Positions 32,090-43,300 of a DNA stretch of 64,000 nucleotides are shown here, piece by piece. Each line of letters begins with the position of its first letter. Position 1 is the first letter of the stretch. Under the pieces are notes generated by a model. It saw only the letters and a program-made list of their open reading frames with translations, was not told where the DNA came from and did not search any database. The stretch spans positions 6,968,483-7,032,482 of the forward strand of contig NC_087077.1 in NCBI RefSeq assembly GCF_026151205.1, written 5' to 3'. The position numbers and the translations under genes are program-made. This stretch comes from Bolinopsis microptera (lineage: Eukaryota > Ctenophora > Tentaculata > Lobata > Bolinopsidae).

Positions 32090-32900
32090 GCCTATCCTGC
32101 TTAGGTCGATCCAGATGAACTCTGGAACGAGTTTCGCGGCAGTGCTTTCCTCCATTTATCTCTAGCACTTATGAGCAAACGTAACTTATCAGGATCCAAT
32201 CCAGTATCTTGTTGTAGGATGTCCGGAAAGGTCTCATGAGGTCGTTCTCGATACTAATGGCCATTATACGATGGTTTCCAGAAAAGGAGTTGCTGAGCAG
32301 ATTGGACATTGGTCCTGTGTTAACAGGTAAAGATTTCGTTCAAAACGAAGTCTACGTCTTTTTACGGTATCTGTCACCGGTGGAATATTTCCGTAAAGAA
32401 CGGATTTAGGTGTGTGTGATTTCCACCATATGCCAAAGACCCTTTGTAGCATTCTTGTATAGACACTGTCTAGTGCTCTAGTGTCAGCCTTCTTAAGAGT
32501 TCACGTTTCTGTGCCATACAGGAGAACAGGTGCTACGCAGCTGCAGTGGCGCACTGTTGCCTATTGGCGCCCCCCTGAAAAAGTGCCCCCTCTGTTGGCG
32601 CCCCCTCCCTTTTTGGCGCACCTCCTTAAAACTGGACAAATTATATGATTTTAGAGGATACGCCAGTAAAATCTCTAAAAAATCGTGTTTCTAGAGCAAA
32701 ACGAGCAGTTTTAGTACTGTAGTTAAGTTTTTCCAAATTGTCCCACATTCAAGTGACGATTTGGCGCCCCCCTAAGATGGCAGCCCCCCACACAGTAGGA
32801 TCGGTAGGGCCCTTCAATACGCCACTGCTGGCGCGGTTCTAAAAATCTTGGTCTTGATCTTCCTAGATTGCGTCTCTGTTAGATGAAACTATGTAAGATC
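32090..32900 (-). pseudogene. LINE reverse-transcriptase ORF, C-terminal tail relic
   Basis: Minus-strand pieces read CVAPVLLYGTE, LKKADTRALDSVYTRMLQRV, FGIWWKSHTPKSVLYGNIPP, TVKRRRLRF and, after a frame change, TFPDILQQDTGLDPDKLRLL and ARDKWRKAL. This is the familiar C-terminal tail of many invertebrate LINE ORF2 proteins (LLYGxExW..., RxLxRVxxxxWKxxxxNxxLYGxxP, RRLRFxGH, DTGLxxxxLxxxMxDRxxWR). Stops and shifts show decay. A 284 bp element (32544-32827) sits in front of CVAPVLLYG. I cannot assign the clade with certainty. Confidence 0.7.
32544..32827. mobile_element. hAT-like element with CAGTGGCG ends (284 bp)
   Basis: The left end is CAGTGGCGCACTG and the right end TACGCCACTG. CAGTGGCG/CGCCACTG is a typical hAT terminus. 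The interior has repeated TTGGCGCCCCC words in place of a gene. The flanks show only CTG on both sides and no clear 8 bp duplication, so age or mutation must be assumed. It interrupts the LINE tail relic. Confidence 0.7.
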
Positions 32901-33032
32901 CTAACTATCGAACATGCCTACCTTCTCTAAATTCATCTCTGATGGAACAGTTGCTTGAATTTGGAAAGGTCTTAACATCTTGGCACACCTGTGCATTTTA
33001 AGTTGTTGTGCCACTATAATCTATAAGTTTAA

Positions 33033-33050
33033 ATTATTATTATTATTATA
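33033..33050. repeat. ATT/TAA microsatellite at the 3' border of the R4/Dong element
   Basis: ATTATTATTATTATTATA lies directly beside the end of the element's 3' UTR. A matching ATT run borders the other end at 35569-35591. Confidence 0.85.
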
Positions 33051-33071
33051 AAGGGTCTCAATAAGAGGTCT

Positions 33072-33148
33072 CGACTGCCTAGGCGTCAGACCTTGGCAGT
33101 CGGTAGTTTTCCTCTGGCCCGGGATCAGCTGACCCTAGGGACCAGAGG
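33072..33148 (-). ncRNA. two hairpins at the 3' end of the R4/Dong 3' UTR
   Basis: CGACTGCC/GGCAGTCG (33072-33079 with 33095-33102) and CCTCTGG/CCAGAGG (33111-33117 with 33142-33148) are perfect stems within about 80 bp of the element end. The second encloses CCC...GGG pairs. They may be the RNA structure that the reverse transcriptase binds. Confidence 0.65.
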
Positions 33149-33211
33149 ATAAAGGTGTAGAAACTATATGTATCTACAAAACTTTCAAGGTTGTTTTTAC
33201 AAGAGACAGGG

Positions 33212-33730
33212 CTTGCTGCGCAAGGGAAGAAAAGCGGGAGAAACACTCACAAATTATACAAATAAATATTATAAAACATAGCAAAAAGAAATTCAAACAA
33301 TCCTACACTACTACAAATGTTTATTACATACTACAATGTGATACATGATAATTATATGCTGTATAGACAAGAAACAGGGCTTGCAGGGCAAGAGATGGAT
33401 CAAAGGGACTAGTCACAGAGTGTAATATACAGTGATTCAGCAAGAACCCATTGCTAAATCTGGCACACAAAATACCACAATCAATACAAAAATATACAAT
33501 ATTATATCAAACAATATGTTTATACAAGAATCAGGGCTTGCAGAGCAAGAGAAGAAAAATAAGAGAAAACTACCATCAACTGTATATACCGTAGTCCATC
33601 AGATAGGTAATCATTACTAATACACAAATCAGCAGGGCTAACAACAATATAAAATCCATAATAAATACTCAATCTACCCAATATACGAGTTAAAAATTGT
33701 ATAAACAAGAGACAGGGCTTGCATAGCAAG
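33212..33730 (-). repeat. four spaced CTTGC-NNN-GCAAG mini-hairpins in the 3' UTR
   Basis: CTTGC/GCAAG stems with 3 nt loops lie at 33212-33224, 33380-33392, 33537-33549 and 33718-33730, spaced 168, 157 and 181 bp. Each sits in the context ACA(A)GA(A/G)(A/T)CAGGGCTTGC...GCAAG. The loops differ (TGC, AGG, AGA, ATA) while the stems stay constant. Confidence 0.88.
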
Positions 33731-33833
33731 GGAAGAAAAATAAGAGGACCAGGTAAAAAGTGTTTATTAGAGTACCCAGTGAAAATTAAACTAAAAAAAA
33801 GAGTATTTACAGTGTATTATACACTCAAATATA

Positions 33834-35549
33834 TTATATGTCTAAGACCATCCTGAGAATCCTGGCTGATCCAAGCAGAGCTGTCTTCTGGAGATTAGAG
33901 ATGCTCAGATTGCAGTGGACTGCGTCGAGGTGTTTACGAAAGTTTATGGTGATAGTTCCTAATGCGCCTATCACCACAGGGACGATTGTGACCTTTCGTA
34001 AATTCCAGTTCTTCTTAATTTCTCTTTTCAGGTCTTGATATTTCAGAATCTTTTCTTGTTCTCTATCCAAGATCCGGGTATCTCCTGGGACTGCAACGTC
34101 AATGATGGTTGCTGCGTTGGTTACCTTGTCTACCAGGAGGAGATCCGGTCTACAGTGTTCGATAACGTGGTCCGACTGGACATGGAAGTCCCACAATATC
34201 TTGACTTGTCCGTTCTCCAGCACCTTCTCTGCCCGGTGTTCGTACCACCTTTTACTGCGTGGGAAGCCGTATTCCTTGCACAGACTCCAGTGCAATGCGG
34301 CAGCTACTTTGTCATGCCGACACTTATATTCTGTCTGTGAAAGTTTTGGGCACCCATTCAGTATGTGGTCTATTGTCTCGTAATGATTTCTGCAGAGTCT
34401 GCAGAGGGGAGAAGAGCCAGGTGTTTTGTCAATCCTGTGCTTCACGTAATTAGTCCTAAGTGCTTGGTCTTGGGCTGCTATCAACAATCCTTCTGTCTCC
34501 TTCTTCAAATCTTGTTGGGTGAGCCAGTTCCAAGAGGTTAACGGGTCTGCTGTACCCATCATCTGCCTTGGGAACTGTCCGTGCATCACTTTAGCAGTCC
34601 ATTTCTCCTTGCGGATTTCCTCGCGTTGTGTTCGGTCAATATCTTTCTCTATCTCTTCACCCAAGAGTATCTTGTCTTTGACAAAGTAGTCCTTCAGAGC
34701 AATCAGTTCTGGGTCTCTACTTCTCACCACATAAGTAGTGAGTGCATTCTCCTCTCTCTTAACGACTTCCTCTATACTATGTAGCCCACGGCCACCCAGT
34801 TGACGGCTGACGTATAACCGATCAACATCTCCTTGGGGGTGGTGAGCTCCATGTATCCTCATCAGTTTCCGGGTCTTGACATCTAAGGCTTTGGTCTCCC
34901 CAGCATTCCATGAGAGAATTCCAGCTCCATATCTTATCACAGGTACAGCCCAGGTGTTAATCGCTTGTATACTATTCCTGCCATGAAGCTGGGATTTCAA
35001 AACCTTTTTAACTCTTCTGATATAATCTTTTGTAACCAGTGCTTTCATCTCTTTGTGTAGTATATCATTAGCTTCTAGTATTCCGAGATACTTATAGCCG
35101 TCGTCCTCCAACTCATGGATCTGTTCACCTGTGGGTAGGGAGATGCCTTCAAAAACGGCTCTTGCTCCCTTCTTCACCTTCACCACGGCACATTTCTCTA
35201 GCCCAAATTCCATTTTTATGTCACTGCTGAACTCTGCTGTGGTATTAACCAGTGTGTGCATTTCGTCTTCACTCTCGGCATACAACTTGAGGTCGTCCAT
35301 ATATAGCCTATGCGACACTTTCGGTTGACCTCCTCTCTCCAGAGAGTATCCTATGTCATGCTTATTCAAAAGAATGGACAGGGGTATAAGACTAATGATA
35401 AAGTGGATAGGTGAGACTGAGTCTCCTTGGAATAGACCTCTATTAATTTTAATTCTCCCAAGGGAAACTTTACCAAGCATCAGGTTAACATACGATTGTT
35501 TGAAGGAGGCTTCAAACAGGTCTATGATGCATGAAGAGATGCCACACAT
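33834..35549 (-). CDS. R4/Dong-type RT with CCHC finger and restriction-like endonuclease
   Basis: Open for about 570 codons from ATG 35549 (MCGISSCIIDLFE). The RT part starts within the palm: RGLFQGDSVSPIHFIISLIP (motif B), YMDDLKLYA (motif C, catalytic DD), GLEKCAVVKVKKG, DDGYKYLGI. A long linker follows. The finger is CRLCRNHYETIDHILNGC (C-x2-C-x8-H-x4-C), then the endonuclease signature RPDLLLVDK...IIDVAVPGD. Target-primed insertion enzymes of this type nick DNA with that PD-(D/E)XK-like domain. The N-terminal half is lost by 5' truncation, so the copy cannot act alone. The lack of stops shows it is recent. Confidence 0.88.
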   Translation of the reverse strand: MCGISSCIIDLFEASFKQSYVNLMLGKVSLGRIKINRGLFQGDSVSPIHFIISLIPLSILLNKHDIGYSLERGGQPKVSHRLYMDDLKLYAESEDEMHTLVNTTAEFSSDIKMEFGLEKCAVVKVKKGARAVFEGISLPTGEQIHELEDDGYKYLGILEANDILHKEMKALVTKDYIRRVKKVLKSQLHGRNSIQAINTWAVPVIRYGAGILSWNAGETKALDVKTRKLMRIHGAHHPQGDVDRLYVSRQLGGRGLHSIEEVVKREENALTTYVVRSRDPELIALKDYFVKDKILLGEEIEKDIDRTQREEIRKEKWTAKVMHGQFPRQMMGTADPLTSWNWLTQQDLKKETEGLLIAAQDQALRTNYVKHRIDKTPGSSPLCRLCRNHYETIDHILNGCPKLSQTEYKCRHDKVAAALHWSLCKEYGFPRSKRWYEHRAEKVLENGQVKILWDFHVQSDHVIEHCRPDLLLVDKVTNAATIIDVAVPGDTRILDREQEKILKYQDLKREIKKNWNLRKVTIVPVVIGALGTITINFRKHLDAVHCNLSISNLQKTALLGSARILRMVLDI

Positions 35550-35568
35550 GGTCAAACATGGTCAAACA

Positions 35569-35591
35569 ATTATTATTATTATTATTATTAT
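35569..35591. repeat. ATT microsatellite at the 5' border of the R4/Dong element
   Basis: About eight ATT units (TAA on the element strand) directly adjoin the truncated 5' end. Confidence 0.9.
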
Positions 35592-36340
35592 CTCAGCAGT
35601 AAGTCCAGAGAAAAAATCGAATCGTTAGTGTTTGAACTACACTTTAAGAAAATATTTTCTGATCCATTTCTAGATAAGGTCAATGATCTGGTATTAGTAC
35701 CAGCATATTCATTCTTCATTCTTCAGTAGAATTTTGCTATTGTACAATGTATAAGCTTAGTATTCCTATCACTACCTGATGTAAGGCTTTTAAAGATATT
35801 GATGCCATGTTAAAGAAGATATCGGATCATCAATGTGAACTTACCTTAGTTCGTGTATTTATGGCAGGTAATATTGTGATGGGTAAAAATAATGACGGTA
35901 AAAATATTGCGGATTTTCCGAAAAACCGCCAAATTTAACCACAATTTTTTTTGTTGATTTACGAATAAAACCACCTAAGGTATACAATACGATTAGGACT
36001 TAATTAAGACTTAGCTCAGAAGATATTATGGTCTCTTCAAAAAGAAACAGGGAGAAGCTCTTGTCTTAAAATTTTTATTGTGTTATCAAATCCAGGCGAG
36101 GGAAGTGTTGCAAAATTTTATTTATGATCAAAAAAATCAAAAATAGGCTATCTGGATGAAATTAACCAACTTCAGAGCTTTTAAACTATGTTTCCAATTA
36201 AGAAACCATGGGTATTCCATGAAATGTGTTTAGAAAAGGGCTGGCTTTCCGTGATGATGATATCATAGCTTTTCTCCGAGAGAGATACTTGGAGGAATTC
36301 AGCAAAGAGGAGAAGATTTTGAGCTTTGAGCACGTTGAGC

Positions 36341-37261
36341 GGGGGGAATGCAACGTCAATTAATGTCAGTATTCCATAAAAACCCCAAACTGACATTGAC
36401 ATTAATTGACATTAATTGACATTAATTGACATTAATTGACATTAATTGACATTAATTGACATTAATTGACATTAATTGACATTAATTGACATTAATTGAC
36501 ATTAATTGACATTAATTGACATTAATTGACATTAATTGACATTACTTGACATTAATTGACATTAATTGACATTAATTGACATTAATTGACATTAATATGT
36601 CTTGAAATTTGAGATTATCATTATTCGATAAATATTCAAGATATTCACGTCTATGTAAGTTAGACCGGTTCAAAAAAACAAAATGTCCTTGAATAATTAT
36701 GAGTATGTTCTTATCTGTTGATCCTTAGGTTCAAAGACCACCAAAAAAAATTTCAGCTTCCAACTCTTCCATCTTCGGTCCCCACCGGCCACGCCCATAT
36801 TTTATTGGTTTCTTATACAGGTAAAATATCTAGAATCGGCTTCTTTAGTATGAAGGAGTAATGTTAGCTGTTTAAGATTCGTTATTCAAATATAAATGTC
36901 ATGAAGGCATTTCGTTTAATGTGGGTTTTAAGTTCTGATGATGTTGAGAACCACGCCCTTGGATGGCCACGCCCATTTAAGAAAATTAAATTTAGGGAAA
37001 CCGTATTATTTTAGTTTTATTGTTTAATGATCTGAATTTTTTCACATTTCACATTTCCATATGTGATAGTAGTGAATAAATTAATGATATAAACGTTCTA
37101 AAGTGCTAAAAATATGGTAGAACTACATAATCTCTGGTCGAAAAATATCGTGTCAATTAATGTCAGTATTCCAAAATTTTGCAAAACTGACATTGACATT
37201 AATTGACATTAATTGACATTAATTGACATTAATTGACATTAATTGACGTTGCATTCCCCCC
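36341..37261. mobile_element. G-ended TIR element 2 (921 bp), 8 bp target duplication
   Basis: Both ends read GGGGGGAATGCAACGTCAAT inwards (28 bp perfect inverted repeat). CGTTGAGC flanks both sides (36333-36340 and 37262-37269). Inside each end is an array of TGACATTAAT decamers: about 21 copies on the left (36388-36598), about six on the right (37187-37243). The core has no ORF but two CCACGCCCAT words. Its insertion split an open frame that is restored when the element and one target copy are removed. Confidence 0.92.
36388..36598 (+). repeat. TGACATTAAT decamer array
   Basis: About 21 almost perfect 10 bp units, one with TTACT in place of TTAAT. It is the subterminal array of the element at 36341-37261; a shorter array of the same unit lies at 37187-37243. 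Confidence 0.93.
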
Positions 37262-37644
37262 CGTTGAGCAGGAGGGAGAGGAATCACTAGTAACTTATAT
37301 CCAGCAGTGTTGCAATCATGGTGAATTATCTTTCTCTGGTTTTAGGGAGAACTCGATCATTGAGTTGTTTGGAACTTTATTGCAGGACTCAGAGATCTAC
37401 TGTTATTGCTACAAAGTGGATGCTTCATCAATCAGAAGCAGATCCCTGTTCTGAGATACTTAAGCGTGCAGAATGGGAATCAGAAATGTTCACATTCAAG
37501 AAAGAGCTAAACAGCTCTGCTGACACCCAAGAAGCTAATGAATCCCCATTGATAAGGAAAATGACATCTTCATCAGAAGAATTATGCTCCCAAGGTTACA
37601 AGAATACACAACATCTGAAAGTTAAGAATGTGTTTCATTTTTAG

Positions 37645-39540
37645 ACAATAGTTAAACAGTACATGTTCTTAGAAAAATAGATTATTATAGTGCTTTCAAC
37701 TGAAGCTACAACATCAGATCTCGGAAAATATTCCCCTTATTTATTTAATCGTTTTTTAATTCTTATTTTTCTCTTCCTTCCTCATGTCATTTTTCTAGAC
37801 ATATTCTTGATGAGGTGTGCAGATGATGTTGGTGTAATTATTATTTTATTGTTTAATTTGATTTGATTTGATTTAATTGGGTCGACAATCATTGCTATTA
37901 TTTATAAATTATTTATCTAATGGAATAATTACATCATTAATATCTGGTATGGTTTATGCTTGCTGCTTTGATATTGCAATAATATTCATTATTTATTTTC
38001 AAATTATTAGTTTTTTAGTGAGATGATCGATTTACAATACTTTTATCGTGAACTGTGATAATGTTTAATCAATTTGAATGATAACATGGAATAATTACAC
38101 TATTAACATTTAACATCTGGTATCCGGTTACTGCTTTGATATTGATTTACATTATTAGATGCTTACTGTTTAGTGAGACGATTGATTTACAGTGCTGTTG
38201 TATTGTGAATTGCATTGATCATTGTCTTACTTTTCCTTCCGACTATCTACCCAGCCAAGAGGCAACATGTAGCTGTGGTGGTTGCGAAATCACACTATAG
38301 ACTTAATGCTACACTAGGTAACAGCCCTCCTATAGCCCTCTAACAGCCAACACTTAGTTGTATTTTGTTATCGGCTATTAGCCGGTTAATATTCTATCGG
38401 CATTGTACCTATTTGCGGTAAAGTTATAATATTGATTACTATGTCACAATCATGCTCATTATCAACAAATTAACTCAACTTGCTCCAGTCATCCTGCCCA
38501 TCTAATTGTAAAACCTTATATGAGGGTAATTACATAGATTTATATTTAGGTGTCAGGAATCTCAGTGAAAGACAATAACTTTATGTACTACGTTGTGTTT
38601 TTTGTGTCCAAGTTTGCCTTAAAAATAAAAGTAAAAAATCTTAAACATAGATTTATATATAGATTTAAACATAGATTTATATTCAGGTGTCAGGAATCTC
38701 AGTGAAAGACAATAACTTAATGTACTACGTTGTGTTTTTTATCTCTAATTTTGCCTTAAACTCTTAAACATAAAAGTTTTAGTGTTTAGGCATGTGCAGA
38801 ATCGCACTATTTGCAAAATATTACTGCACCCACACGTTGCCTTTGGCCTGGTTTAATTAGACAAAGTCGATCGTAAATTATTTCCCCTGGAGGTATTTTC
38901 GTCAGCAAGAATAAATCTTAGGCTAAAATCAGTCAATAAAAATGTTTACTTTAATTTTTACTTGATGTTGATCGTTTATGAGTATTCAATGACAGATTAT
39001 ATGTAAAATTTCACATTGTCAAATCATTTTTCCTGTAACCATCCCCTTGCAAACATTATGATGCCTTCTTTGTAGACCATATTACGTCACATAATATATT
39101 TTGCTTAGTGTATTTTTATTGAATTCTTTAATATTATTATTATGTATTTAAATTACAGAATTGTTTATTCCTTGTATTAACGTATTAACCTCTCTCCTCT
39201 TCAGATAGGAACAATGATAGAAATGATTGAAAATATCCCCAAATATTATCTGGTAGGATAGCATCTTTTTGTCATTGTGTATTTTGAATTTCGATATCTG
39301 TCCAGACATGTAGGTATTGCCGACCTTAAAGATGAAATAGTGGCTACCTGCAAAAAATACTTAACTGAAGGATCTTGCTTAGGTATTATCTATTGTGACT
39401 GTAATTTATGATAAGTTGTCCTCTTTACACAATTCTCAATGGATATCTGCGAACCACTTTATGATCTTTGATACTTTGTTTCTTTACCATAAAATTATCA
39501 GACCTTCAGACCTTTCATTCATTATTCATTAGCACTGTTA
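37645..39540. other. non-coding with two local duplications
   Basis: No gene seen. A diverged direct repeat lies at about 37919-38044 and 38087-38190 (GGAATAATTACA..., CTGCTTTGATATTG, TTTAGTGAGA). Another lies at about 38540-38605 and 38680-38745 (GGTGTCAGGAATCTCAGTGA). A short TTTGA run is at 37856-37875. Confidence 0.6.
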
Positions 39541-39549
39541 TTCATTAGC

Positions 39550-39641
39550 ATTCTGAAGAAGCTATTTTCATAAACTAGAAACATGACATACTTAAAAGAG
39601 CAAGTCATGTTTCCAGTTTATGAAAATAGTTTCTTCAGAAT
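39550..39641. repeat. near-perfect 38 bp hairpin
   Basis: Arms 39550-39587 (ATTCTGAAGAAGCTATTTTC...) and 39604-39641 pair at 36 of 38 positions, and the two mismatches can form G:U pairs in one RNA orientation. The loop is 16 nt. Total length 92 nt is in the range of a microRNA precursor, but a foldback element is equally possible. Confidence 0.85.
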
Positions 39642-40121
39642 AGAACACTAAAACGATAACATCAACACGATTAAACTAACTAATACACCATAAAACTAAT
39701 CACGCACAATATCCTCACTACACGTTTTACATGGCTCACGCGAAGACCAGGCTGTTCTCCAAAACCAGGTGAGTGACACAGGCCACAAGTCTCACCTAAT
39801 TGTGTAATGACTTCTACACACCTCACACACCGTCTTATAAACCTTGCCGCTAAGTGGGGGAGTAGCGTGGTTAACTCTCTCACATTTCTAACTCACATTC
39901 TCTCCCCTCTGTTATGATAATTCCTACTCCTAATTCCCTGCACTCCATTGTGCTCTTTCTGAAAGGATGAGCAGGGGAGAAGGTGGTGTTGGGCTCTAAT
40001 TAGGGGAACTGTGCCCTCCAGTGTGGGGAATTGTAACCCCAATGTGTCTATAAACTGTGTTACAGTGAAATTGTTGTTTGGTAGACTTTCTTAACCTTCA
40101 CACGTAAGCACTAAGCAGTTA

Positions 40122-40345
40122 CCTCTTTCTTTGGCCGTTTATATTATATTATAATATGTACCAGAGCAGTTTACCTTTTTCTTAGGCCGTTTATATATTA
40201 TAATGATATGTACCAGGGCAGTTTACCTTTTTCTCTGACCGTTCTTATATATAATAATTTGTACCAGAACAGTTTTCCTCTTTCTTTGGCCGATTATATT
40301 ATATATAATATATAATATGTACCAAAGAAGTTTCTTTGGCTGTTT
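40122..40345 (+). repeat. about 52 bp tandem repeat, four diverged units
   Basis: Each unit has CTTTnTnTnGGCCG(T/A)TTAT, a TATATTATAAT stretch and GTACCAGnGCAGTTT. GTACC occurs at 40158, 40210, 40261 and 40319. Confidence 0.8.
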
Positions 40346-43300
40346 TCTCTTTTCGAGCACAGTCACCAAGCCACCGCTAGCTATTCAGATTCAGCTTCTT
40401 CGTACAGCGTGTACTCTGTTCGTTGCTATCGGTTATTATTGTTTATAAAATATCTTTCAGTTGATTTACCTACTTGGAAACATGGATAGTGAATCTTAAC
40501 GTGAATTGTGAAATGGCTGCAAATAATAGTGAAGAAAACAAAACATGAACGATACACTGTAAGAAATAACGAAACTATTGCAGATAGTATTTTTATTATT
40601 TCAATAAATAGCTGATTCATAATTTTGGTATCACCATTGGTTTGACTTGAAGTCGTGTGGTCGTTTGAATCGAAAACTTATGGAAACTTGATTGAAAACT
40701 TGATTATAGAATAAAATATGCTTGGGCACAAACAATGGTTAGTAGTTATTTAAAATTAGATTACCAAGTTTGCTTTTAATTTTAATTGGTATAGCTGAAC
40801 ATTATGTAATTTCAATTTTAGTGATGCAGTTAGGGTTAGGCCAGGGCTAGGCATTGCAATTATTACACACTGAAACTCTCATCGTATATTAAATAATACC
40901 CCAAAACATCTGCACCATGAAAAATATTAGCTCACAGTTTTAGTCAATTACTTGTCACTTTAAGTATGCAATAGTCATTCTGTTTTTGGGCAACTTGGTA
41001 ATTCGTCAAAAAACTCTTGGTGTTTATCTAATATCTAGGCCACAACACAAAGATCACCTGATCCCATCAGGCACTCTCCAAGTATAAGTCTTTTATCTGT
41101 CTCTATATTCTTCATCTCCGAATGTGCTTCACGTGGGCCTCAGGTGTGTTACATTACCAAGGTTTCTGTTTTTGTTCCCAGACTTGGAGAATTATTTTTT
41201 ACTTAAGTGCGTAGCTCGATAATTTTACCTTCCAAAGTTGTGGTATACAGTCTACACGATAGTGTAACATCGCACCTCGATAAAGACCGGTAATAAATTT
41301 GCCTAACGAAGTATTTCTTTCTAAACCACATTTTACAAATTAATAAATGTTTTGTTGGCTGAAGCCTTTTATTAAACAGTGAGCTCAAAACTCGGCTTAT
41401 CTTGATAATACTTTGAATGGTGATGATTCAACCATTGCTCAGACCGACACACGTTTTTTTATATCTCGTTGAATCTGCAATGCCTTATGCCTAGTTATCT
41501 TTCATCATGTTTGACTCACTGTTATTGTGACGAGCGTAAGCTGACGTTTGATATGAAATGGAGCAGTCAGTAATGATGCAGACGGTGCTCATTGATATTA
41601 GATCATAGCACACAAACCCGGTGAACTTGCACGGCAAGACAAGGATTTCTAACTTTCGCCAAACTCACTGGTTGAGGTATTGTAGGTGTAAATTGGGCTT
41701 TCAATAGATTTTTTTCAACGGTTAATATAACCGTAGACACATGGCTTTAGTCAATATCCGGTATAAGATACCCTCATGGCTTTATTCAATATCCGGTATA
41801 AATATCCTCCCAGGCACTCTGGGATGGGAATAAATACGCATAGATTTAGACAGCTCATTAATGGGCAAATTATACAGTCAATGCTGGCTAAATTGAAAGA
41901 TGAATTACAGCTATTCTATTGCTAATAAGCAAGGTGACAGGCTGACTGTGTGGGATAATCTCGCACTAAAACACCCACACATTTAGACCAACCTTGACCA
42001 AATTTAAACGAGATCTTTTTAATTCGCCTCCACCATTAGGTTTGGTATGGTATAATCGTCTAAGAGTGTATAAAATATGGCCAGCCCAAGCCGCTTCTTA
42101 TGGCTTTATTACACTTCAAGGTCGTGTATTCCCCTTTAGATATACGTCTTCTTTTGTTTCCTCCCATTTAACGGCAGAAAAATCCCTTTCAAATAAGTTG
42201 AATACCTACACAATTTATAAGCAGTGCAAATTGGCTGACTTCAAGGAGTGTTCCTGTATGTCTAATTCTCAGCATTAGATCGGCCGGGAGGAAATGGTTA
42301 TTATAGGTTACCCTCCGGGAGTAGCGGGAGGGAAGTTCACCACATATATTACATATGGAGCTCAGGGTTAACAGAAATACATGCTATTCACCGGGGGAGA
42401 ACCTTTTCTTTAGTCTCTCGCTCGGGTGTGTACAATGGCTACTTTAGAGAGCCACACATGCTCCTGTCACTCTGTTGAAGATGTGCTATCACTGTTTTAC
42501 TTGTACCATTGCTCAATGTTTTGTTATTGTTCAGAATGGTTTGGAGTTATTGAAGTTATTGTAACTAGCAATTCATGAACATCAGTTACTGGGAAGGTGG
42601 AGAAATGCGAGTAAATGAAGGAGTATATTGTTTAGTTACGCATTATTTATTTAGTTTGGCCAACAGCCAAGGAAGACGCCTGCTGATTCCTTGCTTAGAA
42701 AAATATTATTATTTTTTTCCCGTTTTTCTGTGGCCAATTTGCAGTACAAATTTTCACCAAGCCGAATCTGTGAAGTGCACAATCAAATTCTCCATTAATT
42801 TTTCTTTGATAGTTGCAACAATAAGTCTAAGTATTAGAGTTTTAACTAAAGCAGAATCTTTGAAGTTGAAGTGCAGGTGTTTTTTTCACGGATTCTCATT
42901 AAATCAACTCATCTATTTTCCTCAAATGACGCTAATACATCTTTAAGATTTTCATTTAATGGTCTAAGGGATAGTTTCTCCTGTAATCGTTTAGAAGGGT
43001 GACATCCTGCAGTCGGACTCTGTAGAAATGGAGAAATAGAGAGTGGTGCATATTTAGATTTCAAGGAACTGCTAGTTGATTGGTGTATAGCAATCGATTC
43101 AAAATACCATGTTTTACCACCTGCGATTAATTGATATTGATGTTCTTAAACCAAGCTTTCAGCCATAAAAGGAATTATCACACGTCGTTTATCAACGCTC
43201 GGCGTCACAAAAAAATCTGATGTTCTCTCTTGAGGCTTTGTTACTTTTTGTTTTTGATTGGATTGTCCTCGGTATCGGTGTCTGCAAATTGCAATTGATC

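Larger units (their letters stand above)
33052..35568 (-). mobile_element. R4/Dong-type non-LTR element, 5'-truncated
   Basis: One ORF (33834-35549) is followed by a structured 780 bp 3' UTR, the whole lying between two ATT/TAA microsatellites. Dong elements are known to insert in TAA repeats, and the YMDDLKLYA box and restriction-like endonuclease fit that clade. The 5' half of the ORF, including the N-terminal fingers and the first RT motifs, is missing. Confidence 0.87.
36209..37644 (+). pseudogene. unknown ORF split by a G-ended element
   Basis: Before the insertion the plus strand reads NVFRKGLAFRDDDIIAFLRE, RYLEEFSKEEKILSFEHVE. After it, with one copy of the 8 bp duplication removed, the same frame continues QEGEESLVTYIQQCCNHGEL, FSGFRENSIIELFGTLLQDS up to a stop near 37452. 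A different frame then holds ILKRAEWESEMFTFKKELNS and SADTQEANESPLIRKM to 37644, so a further frameshift is likely. The charged composition looks coding. I do not recognise the family; it could be a cellular gene fragment or another repeat protein. Confidence 0.5.

Noticed and set aside
41994-42946. Two plus-strand ORFs of about 94 and 123 codons
   Set aside because: No recognisable motif, no paralogue in the window and no splice-site support; left unassigned.
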